From positions 227,694 through 291,693 of the forward strand of contig NZ_RPOK01000005.1 in NCBI RefSeq assembly GCF_003820355.1: 64,000 nucleotides of DNA, in the 5' to 3' direction. The stretch is from Paralteromonas sediminis. GTDB taxonomy: Bacteria; Pseudomonadota; Gammaproteobacteria; Enterobacterales; Alteromonadaceae. Below, piece after piece: positions 44,734-56,845 of the stretch (position 1 is its first letter; the number at the start of each line of letters is the position of its first letter). Below the pieces are notes generated by a model that worked only from the letters and a program-made list of their open reading frames with translations, was not told where the DNA came from and ran no database searches. The position numbers and the translations under genes are program-made.

Positions 44734-46746
44734 CTACTTTTTTAAGATATTACGCAAGTTTGCAATGCCCACCTGCCCTTTTTCTTGGCGCTCCTCGGCC
44801 GTCACTGGTTTTTTCTTGTCTAGCCACGAGACATCGTCAGTGGGTAGTTCATACAAAAAGCGGCTGGGCTCAGGCTGTATAATCTCACCGAATTGGCGAC
44901 GCTCTTTTGCCAAGCTAAAGGTGAGCGCTTTTTGTGCACGGGTGATCCCCACGTAAGCCAGCCTTCTTTCTTCTTCGATATTGTCTTCGTCAATACTGGA
45001 TTGATGAGGTAGTAGGCCCTCTTCCATACCGACTAAGTACACATAAGGGAACTCAAGGCCCTTGGATGCATGCAATGTCATTAACTGAACCTGATCTGCA
45101 TCGCTCTCTTCTTCCCCCCGCTCCATCATGTCTCTGAGAATAAAACGATTTACCACTTCTTGCAGCGTCATGGGGGGATCTAACTCATTGCCTTCAAGCA
45201 TGTCACCTAACCAGCCAAATAAGGTGGAAATGTTGCTCATCGCCATTTCTGCCGCTTTAGGACTAGTGCTGGTTTCATACAACCACGACTCGTAGTTGGA
45301 GGTCTTTATTACGCTGCGTACTGCGTCTTTGGTGTCTCCCCTTAAGGCATTATCAGACACTGTCACTATCCATTTCACAAAGTGACTGACTGAGTGGTAT
45401 GCCTTAGTGGGTAGAACCGAGGACAAATGTTCATGGGCGGCAGCGGCAAACAACGAGATACCCTGTTCATTGGCAAAGTTTCCCAGCTTTTCTAGCGTGG
45501 CACGGCCAATACCACGCGAGGGAGTATTCACGATACGTAAAAAGGCGTTGTCGTCGTCTTGGTTCACCAGCAAACGCAAGTAAGCCATCATGTCTTTGAT
45601 TTCTGCTCGGCCAAAAAACGACATCCCTCCACTGATTTTGTAAGGAATGCGGTTTTGTACCAGCAACTCTTCAAATAACCGACTTTGATGATTACCGCGA
45701 TACAGTATGGCGTAATCTCTGTAGTGCGTGCGCTGCATAAATTTGTGAGCAATAAGCTCTGCCACCACCCGCTCTGCTTCGTTTTTTTCGTCTTTGGCAA
45801 CGATCACCTGCAATGGCTCGCCGTAGTCATGCTCACTGAAAAGGCGCTTATCAAACAAGTGCGGGTTATTTTGAATAAGAATATTCGCGCAATGCAATAT
45901 ACGGCCTGACGAACGATAGTTCTGCTCTAACTTAATGACGTTCAAACGCGGAAAATCCTGCTGTAACAGATGCAGGTTCTGCGGCTTTGCACCGCGCCAG
46001 CTGTAAATAGATTGGTCGTCGTCACCCACCACAGTAAACCTGGCTCGCTCACCTACCAGCAGCTTGATGAGCTCATATTGGCTGGTATTGGTATCTTGAT
46101 ACTCATCCACCAGCAAGTAACGCAGTTTTACCTGCCACTTTTCTCTTACCGTTTGATTCTGTTTTAACAACAAGGTGGGTAGCATGATCAAGTCGTCAAA
46201 ATCTAACGCATTGTAGGCGCGCATATGATTCCGGTACGCCTGGTAATAGGCCGCAAAAGCTTTCTCACCCTGGCTGGTTGCCGACTTCAACAGCTGTTCG
46301 GGCGTAAGCAGATCATTTTTCCAATTAGAAATACAAGACTGAAGTAGATTGAGTTGGTCTTTGTCTCCGTCTAGGTCAGCTTCTGTCAGATCATTTAAAA
46401 GCGCCATAGTGTCTTTGTCATCAAAAAGGGAAAAACCGGCTTTTATACCTAAGTCCTTTACCTGCTTTTTAATGATATCCAGCCCTAGCGTGTGGAAGGT
46501 ACACACCTTTAACCCTCGGGCCTCTTTTTTGCCCAAGGTTTGTGCAACCCGCTCTTTCATTTCTCTTGCCGCTTTATTGGTAAATGTAACAGCGGCTATC
46601 TGACGGGCGGGCATGTCACACTGCCTGACCAAATAAGCAATTTTATTTGTGATCACACGGGTCTTGCCACTGCCCGCTCCGGCCAGCACCAAACAGGGCC
46701 CAGACACATATTCAACTGCAGATTGTTGAGCGGGATTTAATCTCAT
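44734..46746 (-). CDS. rep: ATP-dependent DNA helicase Rep
   Basis: 670 aa, normal Rep length. UvrD/Rep superfamily 1 motifs run from the Q motif LNPAQQSAV and Walker A AGAGSGKT (about 23-30) through [36 protein letters not shown], to [10 protein letters not shown] and GITRAQKAL. Rep unwinds DNA 3' to 5' and helps replication forks pass bound proteins. It is divergent from ubiK. Confidence 0.95.
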   Translation of the reverse strand: MRLNPAQQSAVEYVSGPCLVLAGAGSGKTRVITNKIAYLVRQCDMPARQIAAVTFTNKAAREMKERVAQTLGKKEARGLKVCTFHTLGLDIIKKQVKDLGIKAGFSLFDDKDTMALLNDLTEADLDGDKDQLNLLQSCISNWKNDLLTPEQLLKSATSQGEKAFAAYYQAYRNHMRAYNALDFDDLIMLPTLLLKQNQTVREKWQVKLRYLLVDEYQDTNTSQYELIKLLVGERARFTVVGDDDQSIYSWRGAKPQNLHLLQQDFPRLNVIKLEQNYRSSGRILHCANILIQNNPHLFDKRLFSEHDYGEPLQVIVAKDEKNEAERVVAELIAHKFMQRTHYRDYAILYRGNHQSRLFEELLVQNRIPYKISGGMSFFGRAEIKDMMAYLRLLVNQDDDNAFLRIVNTPSRGIGRATLEKLGNFANEQGISLFAAAAHEHLSSVLPTKAYHSVSHFVKWIVTVSDNALRGDTKDAVRSVIKTSNYESWLYETSTSPKAAEMAMSNISTLFGWLGDMLEGNELDPPMTLQEVVNRFILRDMMERGEEESDADQVQLMTLHASKGLEFPYVYLVGMEEGLLPHQSSIDEDNIEEERRLAYVGITRAQKALTFSLAKERRQFGEIIQPEPSRFLYELPTDDVSWLDKKKPVTAEERQEKGQVGIANLRNILKK

Positions 46747-46834
46747 TGCTTACCGGTTGTAGCACTTAGTCAAACAGTTATTTAGAATGGAGCGCATTGT
46801 AATGGGATAACACACTTTAATATAGGTGGCGAAC

Positions 46835-47080
46835 ATGCTTGACCCCAAAAAACTTGAAGAAATTGCCAAACAAATTTCTGACTCCATTCCACCCGGCGTG
46901 AAAAACATGGCTGAAGAAGTAGAAGGCAAGGTGAAGCAAGTGCTGCAAAGCCAGCTGTCTAAGCTGGATCTGGTCACCCGAGAAGAATTTGACGTACAAA
47001 CTCAGGTACTCATTCGCACACGCGAAAAGCTGGAGGCCATGGAAAAGCGTTTGGACGAGCTGGAAAAAGGCTCAGAATAG
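46835..47080 (+). CDS. ubiK: Ubiquinone biosynthesis accessory factor UbiK
   Basis: 81 aa from ATG 46835, with AGGTGG upstream; an in-frame GTG at 46826 is less likely. It starts [14 protein letters not shown] and ends with a coiled coil, with [19 protein letters not shown] conserved as in E. coli YqiC/UbiK. UbiK helps organise the soluble ubiquinone complex. Its end overlaps ubiA by 9 nt on the opposite strand. Confidence 0.92.
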   Translation: MLDPKKLEEIAKQISDSIPPGVKNMAEEVEGKVKQVLQSQLSKLDLVTREEFDVQTQVLIRTREKLEAMEKRLDELEKGSE

Positions 47081-47935
47081 CCCCACCACTATGGCAGCAA
47101 ACACTGTCATGCCCACGTAGTGATTGTTTAAAAAGGCAGAGAAGAGCGCGGGCTTTTTTCTGTCTTTCACTGTCCAGCCATGCCATACCAATTGTGCAGC
47201 AGCAATGACAAGCAGAATAAATGCGCCTGCATTTAACGCTTTTTGACTAAATACCCACGCCAGCAGTGCCATCGCAATTACCTGTAACCCCCAGGTAACC
47301 CATAAATCGTACTTGCCAAAAGCGATAGCGGTACTCTTTACGCCAATGAGTATGTCATCGTCTCTGTCTACCATGGCATAGTAAGTATCATAGGCCACTG
47401 TCCAGGCAAGATTGGCAGCAAACAGCACCCATGCCCATACGGGTACGGTATTCAGCACAGCCATAGCCGCCATGGGAATTGACCAGCCAAAAGCTGCCCC
47501 TAATACCACCTGCGGAAAATGAGTGTAACGCTTCATAAACGGATAGAGTGAGGCCAAAAACAGAGCGACAAACGAAAGCAGTATTGTGTGCCAATTCAAG
47601 AACAACACCAACACAAAACATATGGCGATAAGCAGCGCAAACAACAATAGGGCTTCTTGACTGGTTATTTCTTTTTTGGCAAGAGGACGCTCGGCGGTAC
47701 GCTCAACATGACCGTCGACTTTGCGGTCGGCGAAATCGTTGATCACGCACCCTGCCGAACGCATTAAAATCACGCCCAAGACAAAGATGATCAAATGAGA
47801 TATCTGAGGTATACCCTCTGCAGCCAAGAACAACGCCCACAATGTTGGCCAAAGCAGCAAATAAATACCAATAGGTTTGTCGGCGCGCATCAGTCGCCAA
47901 TAGACATTGCGGTTTTTCCAATACAGCCGAGTCAT
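47072..47935 (-). CDS. ubiA: 4-hydroxybenzoate octaprenyltransferase UbiA
   Basis: 287 aa integral membrane protein with about eight or nine helices. Both prenyl-diphosphate metal motifs are visible: NDFADRKVD (NDxxDxxxD) near 66-74 and [13 protein letters not shown] near 190. It attaches the polyprenyl chain to 4-hydroxybenzoate in ubiquinone synthesis. It overlaps the upstream ubiC by 4 nt, forming a ubiC-ubiA operon as in E. coli. Confidence 0.95.
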   Translation of the reverse strand: MTRLYWKNRNVYWRLMRADKPIGIYLLLWPTLWALFLAAEGIPQISHLIIFVLGVILMRSAGCVINDFADRKVDGHVERTAERPLAKKEITSQEALLLFALLIAICFVLVLFLNWHTILLSFVALFLASLYPFMKRYTHFPQVVLGAAFGWSIPMAAMAVLNTVPVWAWVLFAANLAWTVAYDTYYAMVDRDDDILIGVKSTAIAFGKYDLWVTWGLQVIAMALLAWVFSQKALNAGAFILLVIAAAQLVWHGWTVKDRKKPALFSAFLNNHYVGMTVFAAIVVGLF

Positions 47936-48483
47936 GACACTACACTTTGATAAACAGGTGAAGCGGGCAGAAAAACTTCAGCAACCAGTATTTGCTTCTC
48001 TTCAAGCGTAAATAAGCTGCGTCTGCCATAAAGGGGGTGTGATACAGGTGTTATTGGCAGCGACGATAATACACTGAAGGGTACTTCAGCCACTTCAAAT
48101 TCGCCACGCGTGAAACGTGTATCATTAAACAGTAGCTTGCCCAATGGTTGAGAGCCCAAGTCTCGCCACTCACCGGTACTCAAAGACACCGGCACCACAG
48201 AACGCGCAAATACCCAGGGGGTGTCGTCAGCCAGTAGTAACACTTCACGTATTTCGTAAGCACTGTCTATATCATTTAAACGCTGGGTTTCTTCCGTCGA
48301 CAAAGGGGCAACGCCCTGCCCTATTCTGTATACAGAAAATTGACGGCAGTGTGACTGAATACGCTCCGTGAGCGAACCTGTGTCGAGCAGCCAGTTGCGC
48401 AGGTAGTTATTTGGCACTAACGCATGGCTTTCGGGCTTCCAGGTAACGGTTAACCCAACAGGAAAAGAAGGTGCGTGCTGCAA
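47932..48483 (-). CDS. ubiC: Chorismate lyase UbiC
   Basis: 183 aa, slightly longer than the E. coli enzyme (165). Recognisable stretches are WLLDTGSLTERI near the N-terminus, YEIREVLLLADDTPWVFARSVVP in the middle, and a C-terminal YGRRSLF. It converts chorismate to 4-hydroxybenzoate and pyruvate, the first committed step of ubiquinone synthesis. Its end overlaps ubiA (4 nt). It is divergent from the FliL-like gene. Confidence 0.92.
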   Translation of the reverse strand: MQHAPSFPVGLTVTWKPESHALVPNNYLRNWLLDTGSLTERIQSHCRQFSVYRIGQGVAPLSTEETQRLNDIDSAYEIREVLLLADDTPWVFARSVVPVSLSTGEWRDLGSQPLGKLLFNDTRFTRGEFEVAEVPFSVLSSLPITPVSHPLYGRRSLFTLEEKQILVAEVFLPASPVYQSVVS

Positions 48484-48574
48484 GGGAACAATAGCTCCTA
48501 TTTTTTTACTCTATGCCGATACCAAAGTGCTAGTATATCATTGTATAAACGTTTCACGCTTTAGGATATTGGAC

Positions 48575-48976
48575 ATGATAAAGCCTTGGTTGTTGCGACT
48601 GTCTTTTTTGGCATTGTTTTTTTCCCACTCTTCTGCATTCGCTCAGGGCGACTTTGCCTATCTTAGTCTTGAACCTGAGATTGTCACCAATTACGCCGGC
48701 AACAGTGCACGAAACCTTGGCTACGTAAGGGTAAATATTGAGCTGATGTTACACGATATTGGCCAACTGGAAATTGCCGAGCATCATTTACCTCTGATAC
48801 GCGCAACGACTATTGAAATTTTTGGCCGTCAGCCACAAGACAAAGTAAAATCACTAACAGGCAGAGAGGACATCAGACTCACTATCCGAAAGGCGCTTCA
48901 GGACTTAATGCAACAAGAAACCGGCTCTGAAATAGTCAAAGACGTAATCTTCACTAAATATCTCTATCAAGGCTAA
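48575..48976 (+). CDS. Secreted FliL-like protein
   Basis: 133 aa from ATG 48575; the frame extends upstream to 48527 but lacks a good start there. A signal peptide or N-terminal membrane helix covers 5-25 and ends AFAQ. The rest, with YLSLEPEIVTNY, GYVRVNIELML and a C-terminal VKDVIFTKYLYQ, has the order of conserved segments of FliL (stator-associated flagellar proteins). It lies alone, outside any flagellar operon, as FliL-like paralogues often do in Alteromonadales. A direct flagellar role is uncertain. Confidence 0.75.
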   Translation: MIKPWLLRLSFLALFFSHSSAFAQGDFAYLSLEPEIVTNYAGNSARNLGYVRVNIELMLHDIGQLEIAEHHLPLIRATTIEIFGRQPQDKVKSLTGREDIRLTIRKALQDLMQQETGSEIVKDVIFTKYLYQG

Positions 48977-48979
48977 TCA

Positions 48980-49816
48980 CTAGCGTTTAGACAGCTTAGT
49001 CAGCAATAGTGCGAACAAACACCCGCTGACTAAGCCCGCCGTATGAGCGGTATTTGCCATAGACACCCACAAAACGTCAGCAAAGCCTAACACTAGCCAC
49101 ACCAGCATAAAGCCAACCAAATGTTTGGGTAACGACAGTCCCCATTGCGGTTTTAGCCAGCCTACCCACCACACAAAACCCATTAAGGCATACACCACAC
49201 CCGACAAGCCTCCGAAGTTTGGCCCGCTTACCACCAGCTGTGCCACATTAGAAACTGTCGCGGTGATGAGCATGAAGATAACCAAAAAAGAAGTACCAAA
49301 TTTGTTTTCTATCGGTGCGCCTAAGATCCACCACCACAACAGGTTAAAAACAATGTGCAGGGCTGAAAAATGGATGAGTGCTGGGCCAACAAGTCGCCAC
49401 CATTGTCCAGATTCAGTGAGTTGTGAAAACGGCGTGATCATCAGTGCATTGGCAAAAAACTCAAAGCCGCCAAATAGCGATAGCAGGTAAATTGCGGCGC
49501 AGGTTAACAACACCAAGGACGTAAAAGGTACACCCAGTAATTGTTTTGGATTGAATGCGATTGCCGACGCACCACTTTTTACCAGCGATACCTGTTCGGA
49601 ACTATCCCAAGCAGCTTGTTGATACTTAGGGTGAGTAGGTGCGCTAACAAATTCCTGCGTGATCGCCATGGCTTTATCTGCCTGCGCACTGTCAACCAGG
49701 TGCAATACAAAAGTGCCTGACGCGTCTTCGTTTACCTCTACCGCAATACCTTGCTTGCGCAGGTAGTTAGCCAGTAGCAGCGCGGTAGGCTGACTGGCAA
49801 AACCAACGAGTTTCAT
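48980..49816 (-). CDS. glpG: Rhomboid protease GlpG
   Basis: 278 aa. A cytoplasmic N-terminal domain of about 85 residues precedes six membrane helices. The serine nucleophile lies in GLSGVVYALMGF and the histidine in NTAHTAGLVSG, so the Ser-His dyad is intact. GlpG cleaves membrane proteins within the bilayer. It overlaps glpE by 4 nt and is the last gene of the kbl-tdh-glpE-glpG unit. Confidence 0.93.
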   Translation of the reverse strand: MKLVGFASQPTALLLANYLRKQGIAVEVNEDASGTFVLHLVDSAQADKAMAITQEFVSAPTHPKYQQAAWDSSEQVSLVKSGASAIAFNPKQLLGVPFTSLVLLTCAAIYLLSLFGGFEFFANALMITPFSQLTESGQWWRLVGPALIHFSALHIVFNLLWWWILGAPIENKFGTSFLVIFMLITATVSNVAQLVVSGPNFGGLSGVVYALMGFVWWVGWLKPQWGLSLPKHLVGFMLVWLVLGFADVLWVSMANTAHTAGLVSGCLFALLLTKLSKR

Positions 49817-50127
49817 TTCTCAGTGGTCACCGCAAAGTGCTGCCGCCAGTATTCAAAGCCACCATCAACCGTCGCCACATTTTGTAACCCCTGCTGATTG
49901 AGAAAAGCGGCGGCTTGTTGGCTACTAATGCCGTGATAGCACATGACCGCCACAGGCTGCTCATTGCTTGTTTCTGACAGAAACTGCGCAACATTGTCGT
50001 TATCTATAGCTATCGCGCCCTCTACATGGGCAAGCTCAAAAGACTGTCTGTCGCGGATATCAACCAGCGTCCATTGGTCGCGTTCGGCGTTGAGTTGTTC
50101 ACAAGTAATGTGTGTAAAGGTTGTCAC
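49813..50127 (-). CDS. glpE: Thiosulfate sulfurtransferase GlpE (rhodanese)
   Basis: 104 aa single-domain rhodanese. The catalytic cysteine is in VMCYHGISSQQAA, and the N-terminal VDIRDRQSFELAHVEGA is the substrate-side motif. It transfers sulfane sulfur to cyanide or a protein thiol. It begins 9 bp after tdh and overlaps glpG by 4 nt. Confidence 0.93.
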   Translation of the reverse strand: MTTFTHITCEQLNAERDQWTLVDIRDRQSFELAHVEGAIAIDNDNVAQFLSETSNEQPVAVMCYHGISSQQAAAFLNQQGLQNVATVDGGFEYWRQHFAVTTEK

Positions 50128-50136
50128 TGCGCGTAC

Positions 50137-51162
50137 CTATTGCCAATTTAAAATGACTTTGCCCGATTCACCAGACCCCATAGTATCAAAGCCTTTTTGG
50201 AAATCATCGACCGAGAATTGGTGGGTGATCATGGGAGTAATGTCCAATCCACTCTGAATTAAGCTGGCCATTTTATACCAGGTTTCAAACATCTCGCGTC
50301 CGTATATCCCTTTAATAGTCAGACCTTTGAATATTACATCATTCCAGTTTACCGCCACGTCACTAGGAGGAATACCCAACATGGCCACCTTGCCGCCGTT
50401 GTTCATTTTATCCAGCATGTCTCTGAACGCGACAGGGACCCCAGACATTTCTAGTCCAACGTCAAACCCTTCAGTCATGCCCAATGCTTTCATTACATCG
50501 GTCAGCGACTCATTGCTCACATTAACGGCTTTTGTTGCCCCCATTTTCTCGGCGAGAGCAAGGCGATAAGGATTAATGTCGGTGATCACTACATGCCTAG
50601 CTCCTACGTGTTTTGCCACTGCAGCAGCCATAATACCGATGGGTCCGGCTCCTGTGATCAAGACATCTTCGCCCACTAAGTCATAAGACAAAGTGGTATG
50701 TACCGCATTGCCGAAAGGGTCAAAAATGGCCGCTAGGTCATCACTGATATTGTCGGGAATTTTGAACGCATTAAACGCCGGAATAACCAAAAACTCAGCA
50801 AACGCACCAGGACGGTTGACGCCCACACCTTCGGTATTACGGCACAGGTGGCGGCGTCCGGCACGGCAGTTTCGGCAGTGACCACAGGTGATGTGCCCTT
50901 CACCAGACACTCTGTCACCGATTTTGAACCCTTGTACTTCCTGGCCCATCTCTACCACTTCACCTACATACTCATGACCCACGACCATAGGCACAGGTAT
51001 GGTGTTCTGAGACCATTCATCCCATTGGTAAATGTGCATATCGGTGCCACAAATGGCTGTTTTTTTAATTTTTATCAGCAGATCATTGTGGCCAACTTTG
51101 GGAATTGGCGCATCGTGCATCCAAATGCCTGGTTCCTTGTGCAGCTTAGCGAGAGATTTCAT
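50137..51162 (-). CDS. tdh: L-threonine 3-dehydrogenase
   Basis: 341 aa, the exact E. coli length. Medium-chain zinc dehydrogenase: catalytic zinc cysteine in [10 protein letters not shown] (about C38), [10 protein letters not shown], and the structural-zinc cysteines in [15 protein letters not shown]. The NAD-binding [13 protein letters not shown] follows. It oxidises threonine to 2-amino-3-ketobutyrate, which Kbl then cleaves. It overlaps kbl by 4 nt. Confidence 0.95.
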   Translation of the reverse strand: MKSLAKLHKEPGIWMHDAPIPKVGHNDLLIKIKKTAICGTDMHIYQWDEWSQNTIPVPMVVGHEYVGEVVEMGQEVQGFKIGDRVSGEGHITCGHCRNCRAGRRHLCRNTEGVGVNRPGAFAEFLVIPAFNAFKIPDNISDDLAAIFDPFGNAVHTTLSYDLVGEDVLITGAGPIGIMAAAVAKHVGARHVVITDINPYRLALAEKMGATKAVNVSNESLTDVMKALGMTEGFDVGLEMSGVPVAFRDMLDKMNNGGKVAMLGIPPSDVAVNWNDVIFKGLTIKGIYGREMFETWYKMASLIQSGLDITPMITHQFSVDDFQKGFDTMGSGESGKVILNWQ

Positions 51163-52352
51163 TCTATCACTCCCATGGTTTTACCCACTTCAATAAAGGC
51201 GTCAACGCAGCGATCCACCTGCTCTATGCTATGACCGGCGGACATTTGTGTACGAATACGCGCTTGTCCTTGGGGAACAACAGGGTAAGAGAAACCTACG
51301 ACGTAAATACCCTTTTTCAACATGGCATCGGCCATTTCCGACGCCAGTTTTGCATCACCCAGCATAACAGGAATAATAGGATGATCTTTGCCACTTAACG
51401 TAAACCCGGCTTCGGTCATACGCGTGCGGAAGTGATTGGTGTTTCTCCACAACGCGGCCCGGAGTTCGTTACCTTCAGCCATCATATCGAACACTTTTAA
51501 CGACGCATTCACGATAGGTGGCGCGACCGAGTTTGAAAACAAGTACGGTCTGGAACGTTGCCTTAGCCATTCAATTACGGGCTTTTTACCTGCCGTATAG
51601 CCACCCGAGGCGCCACCGAGTGCTTTACCCAATGTACCAGTGATAATGTCTACTCTGTTCATCACGCCGCAATATTCATGACTGCCTTTACCGTTATCAC
51701 CAAGAAAACCCGTTGCGTGACAATCGTCAACCATTACCAGGGCATCATACTTTTCAGCTAAGTCGCATATACCTGCCAAATCGGCAATGACACCGTCCAT
51801 AGAGAAAACACCGTCAGTCGCCACTATGATATGTCTGACACCATCTTCACGCGCCTGTTTTAACTGCGCTTCCAGTGCTGTCATATCGTTATTAGCATAA
51901 CGGTAACGCTTGGCTTTACTGAGTCGCACGCCGTCAATGATACTGGCATGGTTTAAAGCGTCAGATACGATGGCATCTTCTGGCCCCAGCAAAGTTTCAA
52001 ATAAGCCGCCGTTTGCATCAAAACAAGACGGATACAAAATGGTGTCTTCGGTGCCAAGGAAAGCACTGATTTTTTGTTCCAGCGCTTTGTGAATATCTTG
52101 AGTCCCGCAAATAAAGCGTACCGATGCGACACCAAAGCCGTGCTCGTCCAACCCGTCCTTCGCGGCCTCGATTAAGTCTGGATGATTAGCGAGCCCCAGG
52201 TAATTGTTGGCACAAAAATTAAGCACCTGAGAACCGTCGGCAATGCCAATTTCTGCTTGTTGCTGAGATCGAATTACGCGTTCTTGTTTATAGAGTCCGG
52301 CTTCTTTTACGTCGTCCAGTTGTTTTTCAAGCTGCGAATATAGGGTAGTCAT
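51159..52352 (-). CDS. kbl: 2-amino-3-ketobutyrate CoA ligase
   Basis: 397 aa PLP enzyme of the alpha-oxoamine synthase family. [12 protein letters not shown] lies near the N-terminus, [10 protein letters not shown] binds the cofactor, and the PLP lysine is in [14 protein letters not shown]. It converts 2-amino-3-ketobutyrate plus CoA to glycine and acetyl-CoA. It is the first gene of kbl-tdh-glpE-glpG. Confidence 0.95.
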   Translation of the reverse strand: MTTLYSQLEKQLDDVKEAGLYKQERVIRSQQQAEIGIADGSQVLNFCANNYLGLANHPDLIEAAKDGLDEHGFGVASVRFICGTQDIHKALEQKISAFLGTEDTILYPSCFDANGGLFETLLGPEDAIVSDALNHASIIDGVRLSKAKRYRYANNDMTALEAQLKQAREDGVRHIIVATDGVFSMDGVIADLAGICDLAEKYDALVMVDDCHATGFLGDNGKGSHEYCGVMNRVDIITGTLGKALGGASGGYTAGKKPVIEWLRQRSRPYLFSNSVAPPIVNASLKVFDMMAEGNELRAALWRNTNHFRTRMTEAGFTLSGKDHPIIPVMLGDAKLASEMADAMLKKGIYVVGFSYPVVPQGQARIRTQMSAGHSIEQVDRCVDAFIEVGKTMGVIE

Positions 52353-52476
52353 TGTGACCTCATAGTCTTTTAAATCGGCGAGAGTGTACTTAATTTTTTA
52401 CACCCAATCACCCTATAAGTGAAAGCAATTGGGGCAGAGACTGTAAATATAGACGCACGCTTGGTGAATTGCCCGC

Positions 52477-53538
52477 TCAGGATAATAGCGCGTCGATTTT
52501 CTCTATCACTTGTTCAACACTGATTTGTTGCATGAGTGATTCACCTTTCGCTCTTGTGCCCCACTTTAATTGCTCCCAAGGTTTACCCTTTTGCTCAGCG
52601 ATGTGCGCATCATAAACATTGATGACATGAGAGAGTGATAAATAGGGTCCTGTGCGTCTGGGATTTGAATGTGCATATAGGCCGATAACAGGTGTGTTAA
52701 CCATAGTGGCCATATGCGCAGGGCCGGTATCGGGCGAGATGACTAAACGGGCTTGGGCCAATATAGCAAGCATTTGTTTGAGGCTGGTCTTACCCACTAA
52801 GTCAACGGGCTTACTGTGACAGTGCTGCACAATTTGTTGCGCCAAGGATTTATCTAGTGGTCCAGGCCCCCCACATAATAGGGGTGTCATGCCCTTTTTT
52901 TCACAGTGCATCATAACTTGTGCGTAGCGTTCAGGTAACCAGCTGCGCTCCAGTTTGGACGCGGCTGGACAAACAACAACAAACTCTCCGTGTGTTTGTT
53001 TGAGGCTGACAGACAGCGCGCTGTCATCGTCTGAAATGGGTAAGTCCCACTGTAACTTCTCTTGTCTGGGAATCCCCAGCGCATCAGCAAACGCATGAAA
53101 CCCTTCCAGAACATGGGGCTGATGCAGCGGCGCTATTCGTTTATTGATAAAAAGGGAGTGCCCTTCTTTGCTGTGGGCCTTATCAAACCCCAAACGAACA
53201 CTGGCCTTTATTTGCCGCGATAGCCAGTTTGCGCGCAGTGCTACCTGCATAACACACAAAGCGTCAAAAGAAATAGGGCTGAGTGCGTCCTTCACTTTTT
53301 TGATAGCGGCTTTCCCGCCTTTTTTGTCGAAAATGACAAACTCAACACCTGGCATATCCTTTACCAGCGAATATTCAATTTTTCCAATTACCCAAACGAT
53401 CTTGATGTCGGGACGTGTTTGTCTGATTCGGGTAACCATAGACACGGCATGACAAACATCACCAATGGCGGAAAGACGAAGCAGGCACAGTGATGCATTT
53501 TGCGGAAGAGAATAATCAGGAGAAAGGGTTTGGGGCAT
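52477..53538 (-). CDS. Family 9 glycosyltransferase (heptosyltransferase-like)
   Basis: 353 aa. It has the GT9 layout: RLSAIGDVCHAV near residue 21 and the nucleotide-sugar part with SPDTGPAHMATMVNTPVIGLY and NPRRTGPY. Such enzymes add heptose or related sugars to the LPS inner core. It is divergent from the Kdo-kinase gene, which strengthens an LPS role. The exact acceptor is not evident. Confidence 0.87.
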   Translation of the reverse strand: MPQTLSPDYSLPQNASLCLLRLSAIGDVCHAVSMVTRIRQTRPDIKIVWVIGKIEYSLVKDMPGVEFVIFDKKGGKAAIKKVKDALSPISFDALCVMQVALRANWLSRQIKASVRLGFDKAHSKEGHSLFINKRIAPLHQPHVLEGFHAFADALGIPRQEKLQWDLPISDDDSALSVSLKQTHGEFVVVCPAASKLERSWLPERYAQVMMHCEKKGMTPLLCGGPGPLDKSLAQQIVQHCHSKPVDLVGKTSLKQMLAILAQARLVISPDTGPAHMATMVNTPVIGLYAHSNPRRTGPYLSLSHVINVYDAHIAEQKGKPWEQLKWGTRAKGESLMQQISVEQVIEKIDALLS

Positions 53539-53666
53539 GCAGACACATACTTGTAGAATAGGTGATATGCTAATTTGATTACATTTTATTGCGTTTCACA
53601 AGTGCGACGGAGTGACATCCCATCAATACTCAAATAAAAACAACAAAAATTGACACTACACATACC

Positions 53667-54353
53667 TTGTTGATTGATATTGAGTCGTGCCGACAACTCG
53701 ACATCACCCCCATAGCTGCGTGGTTCAACACCGATTTCTGGCGGGAAAATAATGCGATAACAGGCGTAGCGGAAGGCAGGGGAACAACCTTATTTGTAGA
53801 GCATCAGGCACAAGCCATGGTATTGAGGCATTATTGTCGAGGTGGAATGGTACGACACCTCAATCATGATATCTTTTTCGGCTTTTCTACAGAACACACG
53901 CGCCCCTTTCAGGAATTATCCTTATTGCGTTATATGCACAGTTGTCATTTGCCGGTACCAACAGGCATCGCTGGCCTGGTTAGTCGGGTGGGCTGCGGTT
54001 ATCGCGCAGACTTGGTTACAGCGCGTATTCCTGATGCAACAGACATCCATCAATTGATATCGCAGGCACCGATTAGTGAGGAAGCGTGGGCTCGCGTTGG
54101 TCAAACTATAAAAAAAATGCACCAAGCTCAGGTTTATCATCATGATCTCAATATCAAAAATATTATGCTCGATAATCATGAGCAAGTATGGCTGATTGAC
54201 TTTGACAAGTGCCGAAAACAAGAAGGCAATGAATGGAAACAAAGCAACTTGAACCGATTACTGCGGTCGTTGAATAAACAAAAAACCAAATTCCCTGATT
54301 ACTGTTTTGAACCGCAGAACTGGCAGGCACTTGTGCAGGGTTACCATGAATGA
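53667..54353 (+). CDS. kdkA: 3-deoxy-D-manno-octulosonic acid kinase
   Basis: About 228 aa from TTG 53667. The sequence follows KdkA of Haemophilus: GRGTTLFVE and LRHYCRGGM, the catalytic HHDLNIKNIMLD and WLIDFDKCR, then LNRLLRSL. It phosphorylates Kdo in the LPS core. The frame has no ATG at its beginning; ATT or TTG codons are the only choices after TGA 53613-53615, and no clear ribosome site precedes them. The start is uncertain. Confidence 0.88.
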   Translation: MLIDIESCRQLDITPIAAWFNTDFWRENNAITGVAEGRGTTLFVEHQAQAMVLRHYCRGGMVRHLNHDIFFGFSTEHTRPFQELSLLRYMHSCHLPVPTGIAGLVSRVGCGYRADLVTARIPDATDIHQLISQAPISEEAWARVGQTIKKMHQAQVYHHDLNIKNIMLDNHEQVWLIDFDKCRKQEGNEWKQSNLNRLLRSLNKQKTKFPDYCFEPQNWQALVQGYHE

Positions 54354-54399
54354 GGCGTTGCAAAAACTGGGCAGACCAGCTAATGTCACACCCAACTAA

Positions 54400-55718
<1,319 letters not shown>

Positions 55719-55724
55719 GTAACT

Positions 55725-56183
55725 CTACTCCATTTCGCCTACTAATAACTGCGCGGTATTAGAGTCTATGGAATACCACGCCTTTTGATATTCAACAATC
55801 ACCTCACCTGACGCCAGGCGATAAAATGCAAAAACATGTCCCTGAGGCTGTCCGGCCAGCCATACGGTTACTATGTAAGGCAGTGCAGACACCACATTAT
55901 TAGTGGTGGAAGGTTGCACTTCAGCTATTTGCCAGGCTGCCGCTCTTTTCTCTGGTGCCACATTTTGCTTATCACCGTTTTTGTATACGAAGGTACTAGC
56001 AACCCGTTCAATGGAATAGGTAGGAAAATCAATTTTAAGAATATGCGCGTCTGCTGGGATCAGACTCAGCATCGGAGGTGTTGAAGGTCGTGGTAGTAGG
56101 CTGTCAAAATTAAACAAGGCAATCATTATCAGCATGGCAAATATCACCATATTGTTTATTGCTCTTTGAGAAAAACGTGCCAT
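55725..56183 (-). CDS. Membrane-anchored protein of unknown function
   Basis: 152 aa from ATG 56183; ATG at 56216 would add 11 residues. One membrane helix near residues 11-28, then an exported, mostly beta-rich domain with SALPYIVTVWLAGQPQGHVFAFYR and YQKAWYSIDS. It lies between mutM and the rpmG terminator. No family recognised. Confidence 0.65.
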   Translation of the reverse strand: MARFSQRAINNMVIFAMLIMIALFNFDSLLPRPSTPPMLSLIPADAHILKIDFPTYSIERVASTFVYKNGDKQNVAPEKRAAAWQIAEVQPSTTNNVVSALPYIVTVWLAGQPQGHVFAFYRLASGEVIVEYQKAWYSIDSNTAQLLVGEME

Positions 56184-56216
56184 AAGACTCCACAGTTTTT
56201 TTTCAGTGTAACGCAA

Positions 56217-56240
56217 AAAACCCGGCGCTGGCCGGGTTTT
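56217..56240 (-). terminator. Terminator after rpmB-rpmG
   Basis: AAAACCCGGC (56217-56226) pairs with GCCGGGTTTT (56231-56240) over a GCTG loop, with A and T runs on the outer sides, so it can work in either direction. On the minus strand it follows rpmG by about 36 bp. Confidence 0.85.
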
Positions 56241-56276
56241 TCAGGAGACAAAAGCAAGTGCTCTTAAAAAAGGGCT

Positions 56277-56432
56277 TTACTTGATTTTGGCCTCTTTGAA
56301 CATTACGTGCTTACGAACAACGGGATCGTACTTTTTGATCTCCATTTTTCCAGGCATGTTACGCTTGTTTTTGTCTGTGGTGTAGTAAAAACCGGTACCA
56401 GCAGAAGAAACTAATTTGATCTTATCACGCAT
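56277..56432 (-). CDS. rpmG: 50S ribosomal protein L33
   Basis: 51 aa, too short for many ORF calls. Translation of the minus strand gives [19 protein letters not shown] at the start and [11 protein letters not shown] at the end, with [10 protein letters not shown] in between, which is the L33 sequence pattern. It is a small protein of the large ribosomal subunit. It follows rpmB by 12 bp, the universal rpmB-rpmG pair. Confidence 0.95.
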   Translation of the reverse strand: MRDKIKLVSSAGTGFYYTTDKNKRNMPGKMEIKKYDPVVRKHVMFKEAKIK

Positions 56433-56444
56433 GATCTTGCTTCC

Positions 56445-56681
56445 TTAAACCTTTTCGCCACGTGCACGGATGTCAGTCAAAACTGCATCAATGCCTTTTT
56501 TATCGATAATACGCATACCCTTCGCAGTTAGGCGAAGTTTAACGAAACGGTTTTCGCTTTCAACCCAAAAACGGTGCGTTTGAAGGTTTGGTAAAAAACG
56601 ACGGCGAGTCGCATTGCGCGCGTGTGAGCGGTTGTTACCAACTGCTGGGCGCTTTCCTGTAACTTGACATACTCTTGACAT
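56445..56681 (-). CDS. rpmB: 50S ribosomal protein L28
   Basis: 78 aa, the E. coli length. It begins [20 protein letters not shown] with [12 protein letters not shown] following, the typical L28 sequence. It is a large-subunit protein, cotranscribed with rpmG. Confidence 0.96.
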   Translation of the reverse strand: MSRVCQVTGKRPAVGNNRSHARNATRRRFLPNLQTHRFWVESENRFVKLRLTAKGMRIIDKKGIDAVLTDIRARGEKV

Positions 56682-56845
56682 CTTTTTTGTCTCCAGAACA
56701 ACTTTATCGTGTCACTTTTTAAGTGGCATTCTTTATTCCAGATGGATAAGTAGCCAGTGACATTACGCTTCAAATAAGAGGGCGCATTTTATACAGCAAA
56801 CACCACTTGCGATCAAGCTTTTCCTGCTATTCAGGCTAATTTTTG

